Below are positions 15,757 through 23,492 of a stretch of 42,581 bases of DNA, one piece after another (position 1 is the stretch's first letter; each line of letters starts with the position of its first letter). Under the pieces are notes generated by a model, which was not told the DNA's origin, did not search any database, and saw only the letters and a list, made by a program, of their open reading frames with translations. The translations under genes were made by a program, and so were the position numbers. The stretch comes from Paracoccaceae bacterium (GTDB lineage Bacteria > Pseudomonadota > Alphaproteobacteria > Rhodobacterales > Rhodobacteraceae), in NCBI GenBank assembly GCA_024304855.1, contig JAMWZG010000008.1:1-42581 (forward strand), in the 5' to 3' direction.

Positions 15757-16936
15757 TCCGATACGGTTGGGTGTTGTGGGGTTGGGTAGAGCTTTCGTGC
15801 TCATGCTTCCGACCTTACGCAACGATGCGCGCGTCAAGCTGATCGCCGCTGCCGCACCGCGTGCAGAAAGCCGCGAAGCCTTCGAGGCCGAGTTCGGTGG
15901 GCGCGGTTACGCCTCTGTCGAGGCGCTTGCCAACGATCCCGAGGTTGAAGCTGTCTACATTGCAACCCCACATCAGATGCATGCAGAACATGTTGCTGCT
16001 GTGGCTGCGGCGGGGAAGCACATTCTGGTCGACAAACCGCTGTCAGTCACGATGGCGGATGCCGACAATATGGTGGATGTGGCGCGCGCTGCCGGGGTTC
16101 ATCTTATCGTTGGGCCCAGCCACAGTTTCGATCCGCCGGTTCTAAAGGCCCGCCAGATCATAGAAAGCGGCCAGTTCGGTGCTGTTCGGATGGTCCAGGC
16201 GCTCAATTACACCGATTTTCTTTATCGGCCACGTCGACCGGAGGAACTTAGGACCGAAGAAGGCGGTGGTGTTCTGTTCAGCCAAGGGATTCACCAGATC
16301 GACATCGTGCGGCTGCTGTGCGGCGGGCGCGCAAAGAGCGTCACGGCAATGACCGGCGCATGGGATCCCGAGCGCCCGACTGAAGGGGCTTATTCAGCTT
16401 TGATGGATTTCGACGGTGGTGCTTTCGCCACGCTAACTTATTCGGGCTACGCTCATTTCGACAGCGATGACTGGATGGACAACGTGGCCGAGCTTGGCGG
16501 CGCGAAGGGACCTGAAAGCTATGGCGCGGCGCGGCGCGCGCTTCAGAACCTTGACCCGGTCGCTGAAGCCAAATTGAAGGCTACCCGCACCTATGGGGCT
16601 GGAACTGTTCCGCCTTCTGCGCTGAGCAACGAACACTTCGGGCCGATCATCGTGCTGTGCGACCGTGCTGATCTGCGATTGCGCCCTGGCGGCATCGACA
16701 TTTTTGGCGACACGGAGCGGCACAGGGTGGAAGTGCCGCTGAATGCCGCGCCTCGGAAGAGTGTAATTGATGCTCTTGTAGCCGCGGTTCGACAGAAGAT
16801 TGCCCCACCGCAGACCGCAGAGTGGGGTCGGGCCAGCCTCGAAGTTTGCCACGCAATCCTAGACTCGGCCCAAACCGGGGAAACAATCAAGCTCACAAGA
16901 CAATGTGGCATCGAATATCGGGAGGAGACCCAGTGA
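15746..16936 (+). CDS. Dihydrodiol dehydrogenase, Gfo/Idh/MocA family (Pht4/OphB-like)
   Basis: I chose TTG at 15746 because AAGGAAGGGGG precedes it by 8 bases and the Rossmann motif RLGVVGLGRA then lies at residues 7-16; an upstream GTG frame start at 15722 is less convincing. The 396-residue protein has the family lysine motif in HILVDKPLSVTMADA and the C-terminal alpha/beta domain (GGGVLFSQGIHQIDIVRLLCG). In phthalate clusters this enzyme oxidises the 4,5-cis-dihydrodiol of phthalate to 4,5-dihydroxyphthalate with NAD. That role is inferred from its position between reductase and decarboxylase. It overlaps both neighbours, the next gene by 4 bases. Confidence 0.82.
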   Translation: MTFDPIRLGVVGLGRAFVLMLPTLRNDARVKLIAAAAPRAESREAFEAEFGGRGYASVEALANDPEVEAVYIATPHQMHAEHVAAVAAAGKHILVDKPLSVTMADADNMVDVARAAGVHLIVGPSHSFDPPVLKARQIIESGQFGAVRMVQALNYTDFLYRPRRPEELRTEEGGGVLFSQGIHQIDIVRLLCGGRAKSVTAMTGAWDPERPTEGAYSALMDFDGGAFATLTYSGYAHFDSDDWMDNVAELGGAKGPESYGAARRALQNLDPVAEAKLKATRTYGAGTVPPSALSNEHFGPIIVLCDRADLRLRPGGIDIFGDTERHRVEVPLNAAPRKSVIDALVAAVRQKIAPPQTAEWGRASLEVCHAILDSAQTGETIKLTRQCGIEYREETQ

Positions 16937-17925
16937 CAAATCTTACCCTTTCTCTTGCGATGGGCAATTATGACCGGACTCGCGCCATAGTGGACGGCAG
17001 AGTCAAGATCGACGGCGTTGATCCTGTGCCGATGCTTCTATCGCCTGAAGAGATGTTCTTTCGGGCCTTCCGCCACCAGGCGTTTGACATCTCCGAATTG
17101 TCGTTGTCCTCGTATTCGATCTCGGTTGCGCGCGGAAATGCACACTATGTTGCAGTTCCTGTTTTCCTCAGCCGGGCCTTCCGGCACACTTCCGTCTACA
17201 TCCGCACAGACCGGGGGATCGACCGACCGGAGGATCTGAAAGGTCGCAAGATCGGGATCGCGGAATATCAGCTGTCCGCCAATGTCTGGGTGCGCGGCAT
17301 CCTTGAAGAGCATTTCGGGGTGAAGCCTTCGGATATCGAATGGATCCGGGGCGGCATGGACACACCCGGTCGACCCGAGAAGATCAAGGTTGATTTGCCC
17401 GCGGACGTTCGCGTCACACCGGCGCCCGAGGGGGCAACGCTCAACCAGATGCTTGTGGACGGAGAAATCGACGGGTTCATCGGTCCGCGTTGGCCGCGTT
17501 GCTATGCAGAAGGGCACCCGCATGTCGGGAGGCTTTTCTCCGATAGTGTCGGCGCTGCGGAGGCCTATTTCCGCGAAACGAAGATCTTTCCCATCATGCA
17601 TGTGCTGGGAGTGAGGCGCAGCTTGGCGCAAGAGCACCCGTGGCTGCCCGGCGCATTGATGAAGGGCTTTGTGCAAGCCAAGGCGATTGCGCAAGACGCG
17701 CTGCAAGACACGTCTGCAACAAAAGTGACGATGCCCTTTGTCGAGGACACGCTGAATAGGGCACAGGCGCTCATGGGCCCGGATCCTTGGTCTTATGGCG
17801 TGACGCACAACGCCCATGTGCTCGACAAGTTCCTGCAATATCACCACGACCAGGGGCTCTCGCCGAAGCGCGTCGCTGTCGAGGATCTCTTTCATCCTTC
17901 GACCTACGAAGCCTACAGCCTTTAA
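16933..17925 (+). CDS. 4,5-dihydroxyphthalate decarboxylase (Pht5/OphC-like)
   Basis: The GTG at 16933 overlaps the preceding stop (GTGA) and has GGAGGAG just upstream, giving 330 residues, the usual length. The protein resembles Pht5, which has a periplasmic-binding-protein-like fold. Motifs are LAMGNYDRTRAI at the N-terminus, LSPEEMFFRAFRHQAFDISE, DLKGRKIGIAEYQLSANVW and MLVDGEIDGFIGPR. No signal peptide is present, so it acts in the cytoplasm and is not a transport protein. It should convert 4,5-dihydroxyphthalate to protocatechuate and CO2. Some annotation pipelines call such proteins ABC substrate-binding proteins; the missing signal peptide and the context argue for the decarboxylase. 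Confidence 0.86.
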   Translation: MTNLTLSLAMGNYDRTRAIVDGRVKIDGVDPVPMLLSPEEMFFRAFRHQAFDISELSLSSYSISVARGNAHYVAVPVFLSRAFRHTSVYIRTDRGIDRPEDLKGRKIGIAEYQLSANVWVRGILEEHFGVKPSDIEWIRGGMDTPGRPEKIKVDLPADVRVTPAPEGATLNQMLVDGEIDGFIGPRWPRCYAEGHPHVGRLFSDSVGAAEAYFRETKIFPIMHVLGVRRSLAQEHPWLPGALMKGFVQAKAIAQDALQDTSATKVTMPFVEDTLNRAQALMGPDPWSYGVTHNAHVLDKFLQYHHDQGLSPKRVAVEDLFHPSTYEAYSL

Positions 17926-17934
17926 GGGAATCAC

Positions 17935-18375
17935 ATGACGGACTTGACCCCAGGGGACCTTGTCGAAATCCATGTTGTTGGCGACAAGAAGGCCTATGCC
18001 CAGATAACGCATAGTCATCCCAGCTATCCGCCTGTCGTGCGTGTGATTAAAGGGCTATACGATACGCGTCCGGCGGATCTGGATGCGCTGGTTTCGGGAA
18101 AGACAAGCTTTGTCGCGATGATACCTCTGGCCAGCGCGATGACCCGCGCCGGTGCGACAGTCGAAAAACTTGGCAGCTACCAGGTTCCGCTGGAGCACCG
18201 CGACTTTCCGACCTTCCGAACGCCGATCCGGGACAAGAAAGGCGAGATCGTCTACTGGTGGTTCTGGGATGGGCGCGGCCTGACCTACGACGCAGAACTT
18301 ACCGAGGCGCAAAGTGCCTTGCCGATGCGCGAGGTCATGACCGGCGCGCGTTTTCTCGAGCTTCTGGCGCAGTAA
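17935..18375 (+). CDS. Small protein of unknown function in the phthalate operon (146 aa)
   Basis: The ATG at 17935 follows AAGGGAAT and starts 9 bases after the decarboxylase stop, so the gene is part of the operon. The protein is soluble with no signal peptide. It opens with GDLVEIHVVGDKKAYAQI, a barrel-like start, then a central FPTFRTPIRDKKGEIVYWWFWDG segment (given in part: YWWFWDG) and an acidic helix at the end. The outline resembles Imm26-type small beta-barrel proteins, but I am not confident in that. No catalytic motif is recognised. Operon position suggests a role in phthalate metabolism or in assembly or protection of one of the enzymes. Confidence 0.75.
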   Translation: MTDLTPGDLVEIHVVGDKKAYAQITHSHPSYPPVVRVIKGLYDTRPADLDALVSGKTSFVAMIPLASAMTRAGATVEKLGSYQVPLEHRDFPTFRTPIRDKKGEIVYWWFWDGRGLTYDAELTEAQSALPMREVMTGARFLELLAQ

Positions 18376-18441
18376 CGCCGGTCTGCAAAGATCGGAACTT
18401 GCGATCGTGGGCGAATTCACCGTTGTGGGGAGGACAACCAA

Positions 18442-19914
18442 GTGGGAGTTTTCGATATAAACGCCGCGCTACCGCAGCGCTGCGATATCTACGCGGGGGG
18501 CACTTGGCAGCCCCCGCTGTCGGGTCAGTATGCCGACACGTTCAATCCAGGGTCGGGAACGGTTTTGGCGTCCGTTGCGGACGCCGGTAAGCCAGATGTT
18601 GACATTGTCGTTGCAAAGGCGCGCGCGGGTTTCGCTGAATGGCGTGATGTCGTGCCCTTGGAGCGCGCTCGAATCCTGAAGGAAATCGCCGCATTGCTGC
18701 GTCGCCATGGTGATGAACTGGCGCTGATCGATGCGGCCAATTGCGGAAATCCTTACACGGAAATGCGCGGTGACGCCGCCATTGCAGCCGCGCAGATGGA
18801 GTTCTTCGCGGGTCTGGTTACCGAGATGAAGGGCGATACCATTCCGATGGGGCCCGACCGGGTCAACATGACCATCCGCGAGCCTTTGGGTGTGGTCGCC
18901 CGCATCCTTGCGTTCAACCATCCCTTCATGTTCTGTGGCGGCAAGATGGCCGCGCCGCTCGCGGCTGGAAACTCGGTGATCATAAAGCCACCGGTTCAGG
19001 CGCCGCTTTCTGCATTGAGGCTTGCTGAACTGATTGATGGTCTGCTTCCTGACGGCGCCTTCAGCGTGCTTCCCGGCGGGACAGAGGCGGGCGCGGCGCT
19101 GGCCGAACACAAGGGTGTCGACAAGGTGACCCTGATCGGCTCGGTCACGGCTGGCAAGGCCGTGATGCGCAGCGCGTCCGATACTCTCAAGCCGGTCTTG
19201 TTGGAGCTTGGCGGAAAGAATGCCCTGATCGCATATCCTGACAGCAATCCCGAGAAGATCGCGGATGCCATAGTTGCCGGCATGAATTTCGGCTGGTGCG
19301 GTCAATCCTGCGGTTCGACAAGTCGCGCGTTTCTGCATGCGGATCTGCATGACGCGGTGGTAGAACTCCTGCCGGGGAAAATCGCGCGTTACAAACCCGG
19401 CATCCCGACTGACCCGGACACCACGATGGGGTCCCTCGTATCCCGGCAGCATTTCGAGCGGGTCATGGATTACATTGAAAGCGCAAAAGCCGAGGGTGCA
19501 CGCATCGTGACCGGCGGTCATGCCATCACCGAAGGAGCGCTTGCCGCGGGCTGTTTTATTGCGCCGACCATTTTTGCAGATGTCAGGCCCGCGATGCGGA
19601 TCGCCCGCGAGGAGATCTTCGGGCCGGTGCTTGCAGTCCGACGCTGGTCTGACGAAGTTGACATGCTGAAAGAGGTCAACGGACTAGAAGTCGGGCTGAC
19701 CTGCGCGATCTGGAGCCGTGATCTGGCGACAGCACATCGCGCCGCCAACCGCGTAGAGGCCGGGTTCGTCTGGATCAATGAGGTCGGTAAACACTTCCTC
19801 GGTGCTCCATTCGGCGGCGTCAAGCAATCGGGCATAGGCCGTGAGGAAGGGATCGGCGAGCTGCTTTCCTTCACAAATGAAAAGAACATTCACATCAACT
19901 TGTCGGGCCAATAG
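18442..19914 (+). CDS. NAD(P)-dependent aldehyde dehydrogenase, phthalate-cluster copy
   Basis: A GTG start at 18442 with GGGGAGG upstream gives 490 residues. Catalytic residues are at the same positions as in the paralogue at 8157-9629: Asn159, Glu255 in LELGGKNA and Cys290 in CGQSCGSTSR. Sequence identity between the two looks high (roughly 80-85% by eye over the middle half). In a phthalate cluster the plausible substrate is an aromatic aldehyde such as 2-formylbenzoate, which would yield phthalate, but this is inference. The adjacent ThDP enzyme gene starts 23 bases after its stop, so the pair may act in sequence (keto acid to aldehyde to acid). Confidence 0.93.
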   Translation: MGVFDINAALPQRCDIYAGGTWQPPLSGQYADTFNPGSGTVLASVADAGKPDVDIVVAKARAGFAEWRDVVPLERARILKEIAALLRRHGDELALIDAANCGNPYTEMRGDAAIAAAQMEFFAGLVTEMKGDTIPMGPDRVNMTIREPLGVVARILAFNHPFMFCGGKMAAPLAAGNSVIIKPPVQAPLSALRLAELIDGLLPDGAFSVLPGGTEAGAALAEHKGVDKVTLIGSVTAGKAVMRSASDTLKPVLLELGGKNALIAYPDSNPEKIADAIVAGMNFGWCGQSCGSTSRAFLHADLHDAVVELLPGKIARYKPGIPTDPDTTMGSLVSRQHFERVMDYIESAKAEGARIVTGGHAITEGALAAGCFIAPTIFADVRPAMRIAREEIFGPVLAVRRWSDEVDMLKEVNGLEVGLTCAIWSRDLATAHRAANRVEAGFVWINEVGKHFLGAPFGGVKQSGIGREEGIGELLSFTNEKNIHINLSGQ

Positions 19915-19937
19915 GACAGAGTTTGACGGAGACAGAA

Positions 19938-21698
19938 ATGCGAGACGACCTCGACCGCCCCGTTCCCAGTGAAATCACTGATCTCTTCGGTAGCGACGCC
20001 ATTGCTGAAATGCTTCGCCGGCTGGGCGCGCCTTATGTGGCGCTGAATCCCGGTTCGAGCTTTCGTGGATTGCATGACAGCCTCGTCAACTATCTTGGCA
20101 ACCGGGACCCGCAGATCCTGCTGTGTCTGCATGAGGAACATGCGGTGGCTATTGCCCATGGCTGGGCCAAGGTGACCGGCACACCGCTGGCGGTCATCCT
20201 GCATGCGAATGTCGGTCTGATGCATGCGTCAATGGCGGTGTATAACGCGTGGTGTGATCGTGTGCCGATGATGATATTCGGAGCGACTGGCCCGGTGGAT
20301 GCCGCCAAACGTCGGCCCTGGATCGACTGGATCCACACCTCGCGTGATCAGGCGGCAATTATCCGACCCTATATCAAATGGGACGATCAGCCAGCGTCAC
20401 TCGAGGCTTCGCTGTCCTCGATGTTGAGGTCTTCGGTTATCACACAAACTGCACCGAAGGCCCCTACTTATGTCTGCTTCGATGTGACCGTCCAGGAAGA
20501 ACGCATAGTTGAAATCCCGGCGCTGCCCGCACCCGAACGCCACGTGGCGCCCCGTATGGCCGAAATTTCGGAATCCGATGTGCGCGAGGTTCTGACGATG
20601 CTCGAGGCGTCTCAGAAACCTACTTTCTTGATGGGCCGCATGTCTCGCGACCAAGGGGATTGGGACCGGCGAGTCGCACTTGCCGAACATTTCGGAGCGC
20701 GGGTAGTCACTGATATCAAGACCGCCGCAGCCTTCCCGACCCGCCATCCGCTGCATATCGGCACTCCGGGCTACTTCGTCTCTCGCGATGCCGCCCAGGC
20801 AATCGCCGAGGCAGACTTGATCATAGGCTTCGACTGGGTCGATTTGGGTGGAACCATGAAGCAGTCAGCTGTCGATGTCGCCCGCGCTAAGGTTGTGAAC
20901 ATCTCGCTCGATTGCCTGTTGACCAACGGCTGGTCATTGGATCACCAGGCTTTCTCACCCTCCGATCTTTCGCTTCTGGCGGATCCAGACGCAGCAGTTC
21001 GCGCGATGTGCGCGGCGGTGGGACTTGCGGAAAATGCCAAGGGACAGATGAGTATTCTCTCGCCCGAACCTGCAGAGCACAGGGCGGAGGGAATGATCTC
21101 GATTGACTCGCTTGCTGACACACTTGCCGAAGAGCTGTCGAATGTGGCAGCAAGTTATCTTCGACTGACCCTGAGTTGGAGCGGATCGAAGTGCGATTTC
21201 CGGGGGCCGCTCGATTATCTCGGATATGATGGAGGTGCCGGTATCGGCTCGGGTCCCGGAATGGCAGTCGGATCGGCGCTCGCACTTCGGGGTTCTGGAA
21301 AGGTGCCTGTCGCCGTTCTCGGAGATGGGGATTTTCTGATGGGGGCAACAGCTATCTGGACGGCAGCTCATCACCGGATCCCGATGCTGGTCGTTGTTGC
21401 CAACAACCGGTCATACTTCAACGATGAGGTGCATCAGGAGCGTGTCGCGATTGATCGTGACCGGCCAGTGGAAAACAAGCATGTCGGACAGGCAATAAGT
21501 GAGCCGGATATCGACATTGCCGCGATTGCTCGCGCGCAGGGTGCAACGGCGTTCGGTCCGGTCGAGACGATTGGCGCGCTGCGTGCCACTTTGATCGAGG
21601 CCATCAGCGCTGCACAATCAGGACAGACGGTAGTAGTCGATGCAAGGGTCAAGCCAGGATATAACGACGATATGGCCGAAGGTATGACCAACAACTGA
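19938..21698 (+). CDS. ThDP-dependent enzyme (benzoylformate decarboxylase / acetolactate synthase family)
   Basis: ATG 19938, preceded by CGGAGA, gives 586 residues. The three-domain layout is visible. The N-terminal pyrimidine-binding domain has the catalytic Glu in CLHEEHAVAIAHGWAK (about 63-78); a central domain follows. The C-terminal domain has the ThDP motif GDGDFLMG...VVANNRSYFND (GDG-x-NN). Family members decarboxylate or ligate 2-keto acids. There is no indication of a partner small subunit, so anabolic acetolactate synthase is unlikely. Next to an aldehyde dehydrogenase the arrangement recalls the mandelate pathway, where benzoylformate decarboxylase makes benzaldehyde for the dehydrogenase. 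Substrate unknown. Confidence 0.85.
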   Translation: MRDDLDRPVPSEITDLFGSDAIAEMLRRLGAPYVALNPGSSFRGLHDSLVNYLGNRDPQILLCLHEEHAVAIAHGWAKVTGTPLAVILHANVGLMHASMAVYNAWCDRVPMMIFGATGPVDAAKRRPWIDWIHTSRDQAAIIRPYIKWDDQPASLEASLSSMLRSSVITQTAPKAPTYVCFDVTVQEERIVEIPALPAPERHVAPRMAEISESDVREVLTMLEASQKPTFLMGRMSRDQGDWDRRVALAEHFGARVVTDIKTAAAFPTRHPLHIGTPGYFVSRDAAQAIAEADLIIGFDWVDLGGTMKQSAVDVARAKVVNISLDCLLTNGWSLDHQAFSPSDLSLLADPDAAVRAMCAAVGLAENAKGQMSILSPEPAEHRAEGMISIDSLADTLAEELSNVAASYLRLTLSWSGSKCDFRGPLDYLGYDGGAGIGSGPGMAVGSALALRGSGKVPVAVLGDGDFLMGATAIWTAAHHRIPMLVVVANNRSYFNDEVHQERVAIDRDRPVENKHVGQAISEPDIDIAAIARAQGATAFGPVETIGALRATLIEAISAAQSGQTVVVDARVKPGYNDDMAEGMTNN

Positions 21699-21797
21699 TT
21701 TGAGCAAACCAAAGGGTTGGCATATCTTCGCCGGGGCGACACAAAGTTTTAGCACAGGCTGGCTGTGCCGACGGTGTGTTTAGCCCGAGAGGCAAAT

Positions 21798-22325
21798 ATG
21801 ACAGAACTACCCCGGAAGGAAGTAACCGCACAAAGGCTCGGGCAAACCGAGGAACGGATCGCACGGCTGGTTCGGCTTGCCGCACGTGCGTTCAATCGTT
21901 CTTTGCAGATACGCCTTAACACGGAGGGCGTGACGTTCGGGCAATGGATTTTCCTGCGGATTCTCTGGACGAATGACGGTCTGTCTCAACGCGAACTTAG
22001 TGAGAAAGCGCAGTTGACTGAACCTACCGCGCATACTGCCTTGCTTCGCATGGAAGAGTTGGGCTTCATCACGCGCCAGAATGTCGGTGGCAACAAGCGG
22101 CGGCAGCATGCGTTTTTGACCGAGAAAGGCTGGGCATTGCGTGACCGTTTGGAGCCTTTGGCGGTCGAGACCAACGCTTTGGCAGTCGAGGGGCTGTCAG
22201 AGGAAGAGGTCCGGGCCCTGAGACGCGCGTTGGGATTGATGATTCGCAATCTGGAGCAGGACGAGAAGAATGGCGCTGAACTCGGGCTTAAGGTGCCCTC
22301 AACGCGCTCGCTCAACAGTCTCTGA
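21798..22325 (+). CDS. MarR-family transcriptional regulator
   Basis: ATG 21798 with GAGAGG upstream gives 175 residues. The winged helix reads FGQWIFLRILWTNDGLSQRELSEKAQL, then TEPTAHTALLRMEELGFITRQ, with the wing NVGGNKRRQHAFLTEKG. The N- and C-terminal helices form the dimer interface. It is in the middle of the phthalate cluster between the catabolic and transport genes, and is the natural candidate for binding the ACTTAG-type motif found at three cluster promoters and at the cluster A promoter. MarR proteins usually repress aromatic catabolic genes and let go on binding an aromatic acid or CoA ester; that mode is assumed here. Confidence 0.88.
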   Translation: MTELPRKEVTAQRLGQTEERIARLVRLAARAFNRSLQIRLNTEGVTFGQWIFLRILWTNDGLSQRELSEKAQLTEPTAHTALLRMEELGFITRQNVGGNKRRQHAFLTEKGWALRDRLEPLAVETNALAVEGLSEEEVRALRRALGLMIRNLEQDEKNGAELGLKVPSTRSLNSL

Positions 22326-22374
22326 CGATTCCTAAATCGCTGTTTTGCTAAGGCGCTCCTTTTTAGCACCTAAA

Positions 22375-22388
22375 CTAAGATATCTAAT
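22375..22388. promoter_or_regulatory. Candidate MarR-type operator, TAXI-TRAP promoter
   Basis: CTAAGATATCTAAT is an inverted repeat around GATATC and matches the motif at 14747-14762 and 25868-25881. It sits just upstream of the TTGACA at 22392 rather than downstream of it, and a second half site lies at 22425-22431. Confidence 0.55.
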
Positions 22389-22406
22389 ATGTTGACAGAG
22401 GCGTGT

Positions 22407-22420
22407 TTGATTTAGATCAT
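22407..22420. promoter_or_regulatory. Candidate FNR/CRP-type box
   Basis: TTGAT-TTAG-ATCAT matches the FNR consensus TTGAT-N4-ATCAA at 9 of 10 positions. It lies about 10 bases downstream of the TTGACA, so it would overlap the -10 region. Chance occurrence is possible. Confidence 0.35.
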
Positions 22421-22508
22421 AGACATCTAAGATTCTTGGTCTTGCGTCCAAGTTCTTTGTGACACTCAAGCGGCAATCGCGCCGTAGAGCGAAAAGGGAG
22501 GGAAACGA

Positions 22509-23492
22509 ATGAAACTGACTGCAATGGTTGCCGCGATTGGGATTGCCGCAACCTCAACGATCGCAACAGCTGAACCTGTAAACTTGACGCTTTCAGGTGG
22601 CAACCCGGGAGGACTTTGGTCGTTGCTCGGTGCGGGTATTGACCGTGCTACAAAGGCCGATGATGCTAACTCGGTCATCACCTACCAGGCAACTGGCGGT
22701 GGCTTCGCGAACATCGGCCTTCTAGGTGCCAATCGGACAGATCTTGGGCTTGTTCACGACGCCGAAGCCAAGATCGCGCTTCAGGGTGGAGAGCCGTTCC
22801 AGGCTCCGATCGAGAATATGCGTGCGATCGGCTACATGTATAACTGGGCGCCTATGCATTTCTTCCTGACGAAGTCTGTCGCGGACCAGTATGGAATCGA
22901 CAGCCTCGATGACATTGCCACAAGCGGAGCGCCGTTGCGTATCGGAATCAACCGGTCCGGAAACATCACGTCCAATATCGCGCTCAAGATGCTCGAGGAA
23001 GCTGGTGTGACCGAGGAATCCCTCACTGCGGCTGGGGGGCAGCTTGTGCGGGCAGGGGCCAACGAGCAGGCCGAGCTGATCCAGGATGGTCGTTTAGACA
23101 TGATCAGCAACGGCATCTTCATCAACCACTCGTCTTTCCGGGCTGTAAATGAAAACAGCGAAGTGGTCCTTCTGAGTATCCCGGATGCAGTGATCGCCGC
23201 GACTAACGAAGCCTTCGGAACCGGTACTATGGTCATTCCCGCTGGTAGCTATCCGTTCCAACCCGGCGACGTACCCACCGTTACGCTCGGCGCGCTGCTT
23301 GTCGCGACAGATTCCTTGGACGACGCAACCGCAGCTTCACTGGCAAGCTCGCTGCTAAAGAACATCGATGAAGTGCGCGCTGTTCATGGCGCTATGAAGT
23401 CGCTGTCGCCCGAACTTCTGGCAACACCCAGTGTTCTCGAGTTCCATCCGGGTGCTGCGGAAGTCTACAAAGAGGCAGGGCTACTCAAGTGA
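22509..23492 (+). CDS. TAXI-family TRAP solute-binding protein
   Basis: The 327-residue protein begins with a signal peptide (KLTAMVAAIGIAATSTIATA, cleavage near AEP at residue 21). It continues with the TAXI pattern LSGGNPGGLWSLLGAGIDRA and the domain segments ATGGGFANIGLLGANRTDLGLVHD (given in part), LRIGINRSGNITSNI and NGIFINHSSF. It is periplasmic and hands its ligand to the fused permease encoded next. Given the cluster, phthalate or a related aromatic acid is the expected ligand. The permease gene start overlaps its stop (GTGA). Confidence 0.9.
   Translation: MKLTAMVAAIGIAATSTIATAEPVNLTLSGGNPGGLWSLLGAGIDRATKADDANSVITYQATGGGFANIGLLGANRTDLGLVHDAEAKIALQGGEPFQAPIENMRAIGYMYNWAPMHFFLTKSVADQYGIDSLDDIATSGAPLRIGINRSGNITSNIALKMLEEAGVTEESLTAAGGQLVRAGANEQAELIQDGRLDMISNGIFINHSSFRAVNENSEVVLLSIPDAVIAATNEAFGTGTMVIPAGSYPFQPGDVPTVTLGALLVATDSLDDATAASLASSLLKNIDEVRAVHGAMKSLSPELLATPSVLEFHPGAAEVYKEAGLLK

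Larger units (their letters stand above)
22326..22508 (+). promoter_or_regulatory. TAXI-TRAP promoter region
   Basis: The 183-base region has CTAAGATATCTAAT (22375-22388), a MarR-type site, then a perfect TTGACA (22392-22397), a TTGAT-N4-ATCAT FNR-like box (22407-22420) and a half copy of the MarR motif, ATCTAAG (22425-22431). A weak hairpin TGCTAAGG...CTTTTTAGCA (about 22346-22367) may end the marR transcript. The ribosome-binding site GGGAGGGAAA sits before 22509. Confidence 0.55.

Noticed and set aside
16933-17925. Considered as an ABC-type substrate-binding protein
   Set aside because: There is no signal peptide, no permease or ATPase gene beside it, and the motifs and operon position fit 4,5-dihydroxyphthalate decarboxylase.
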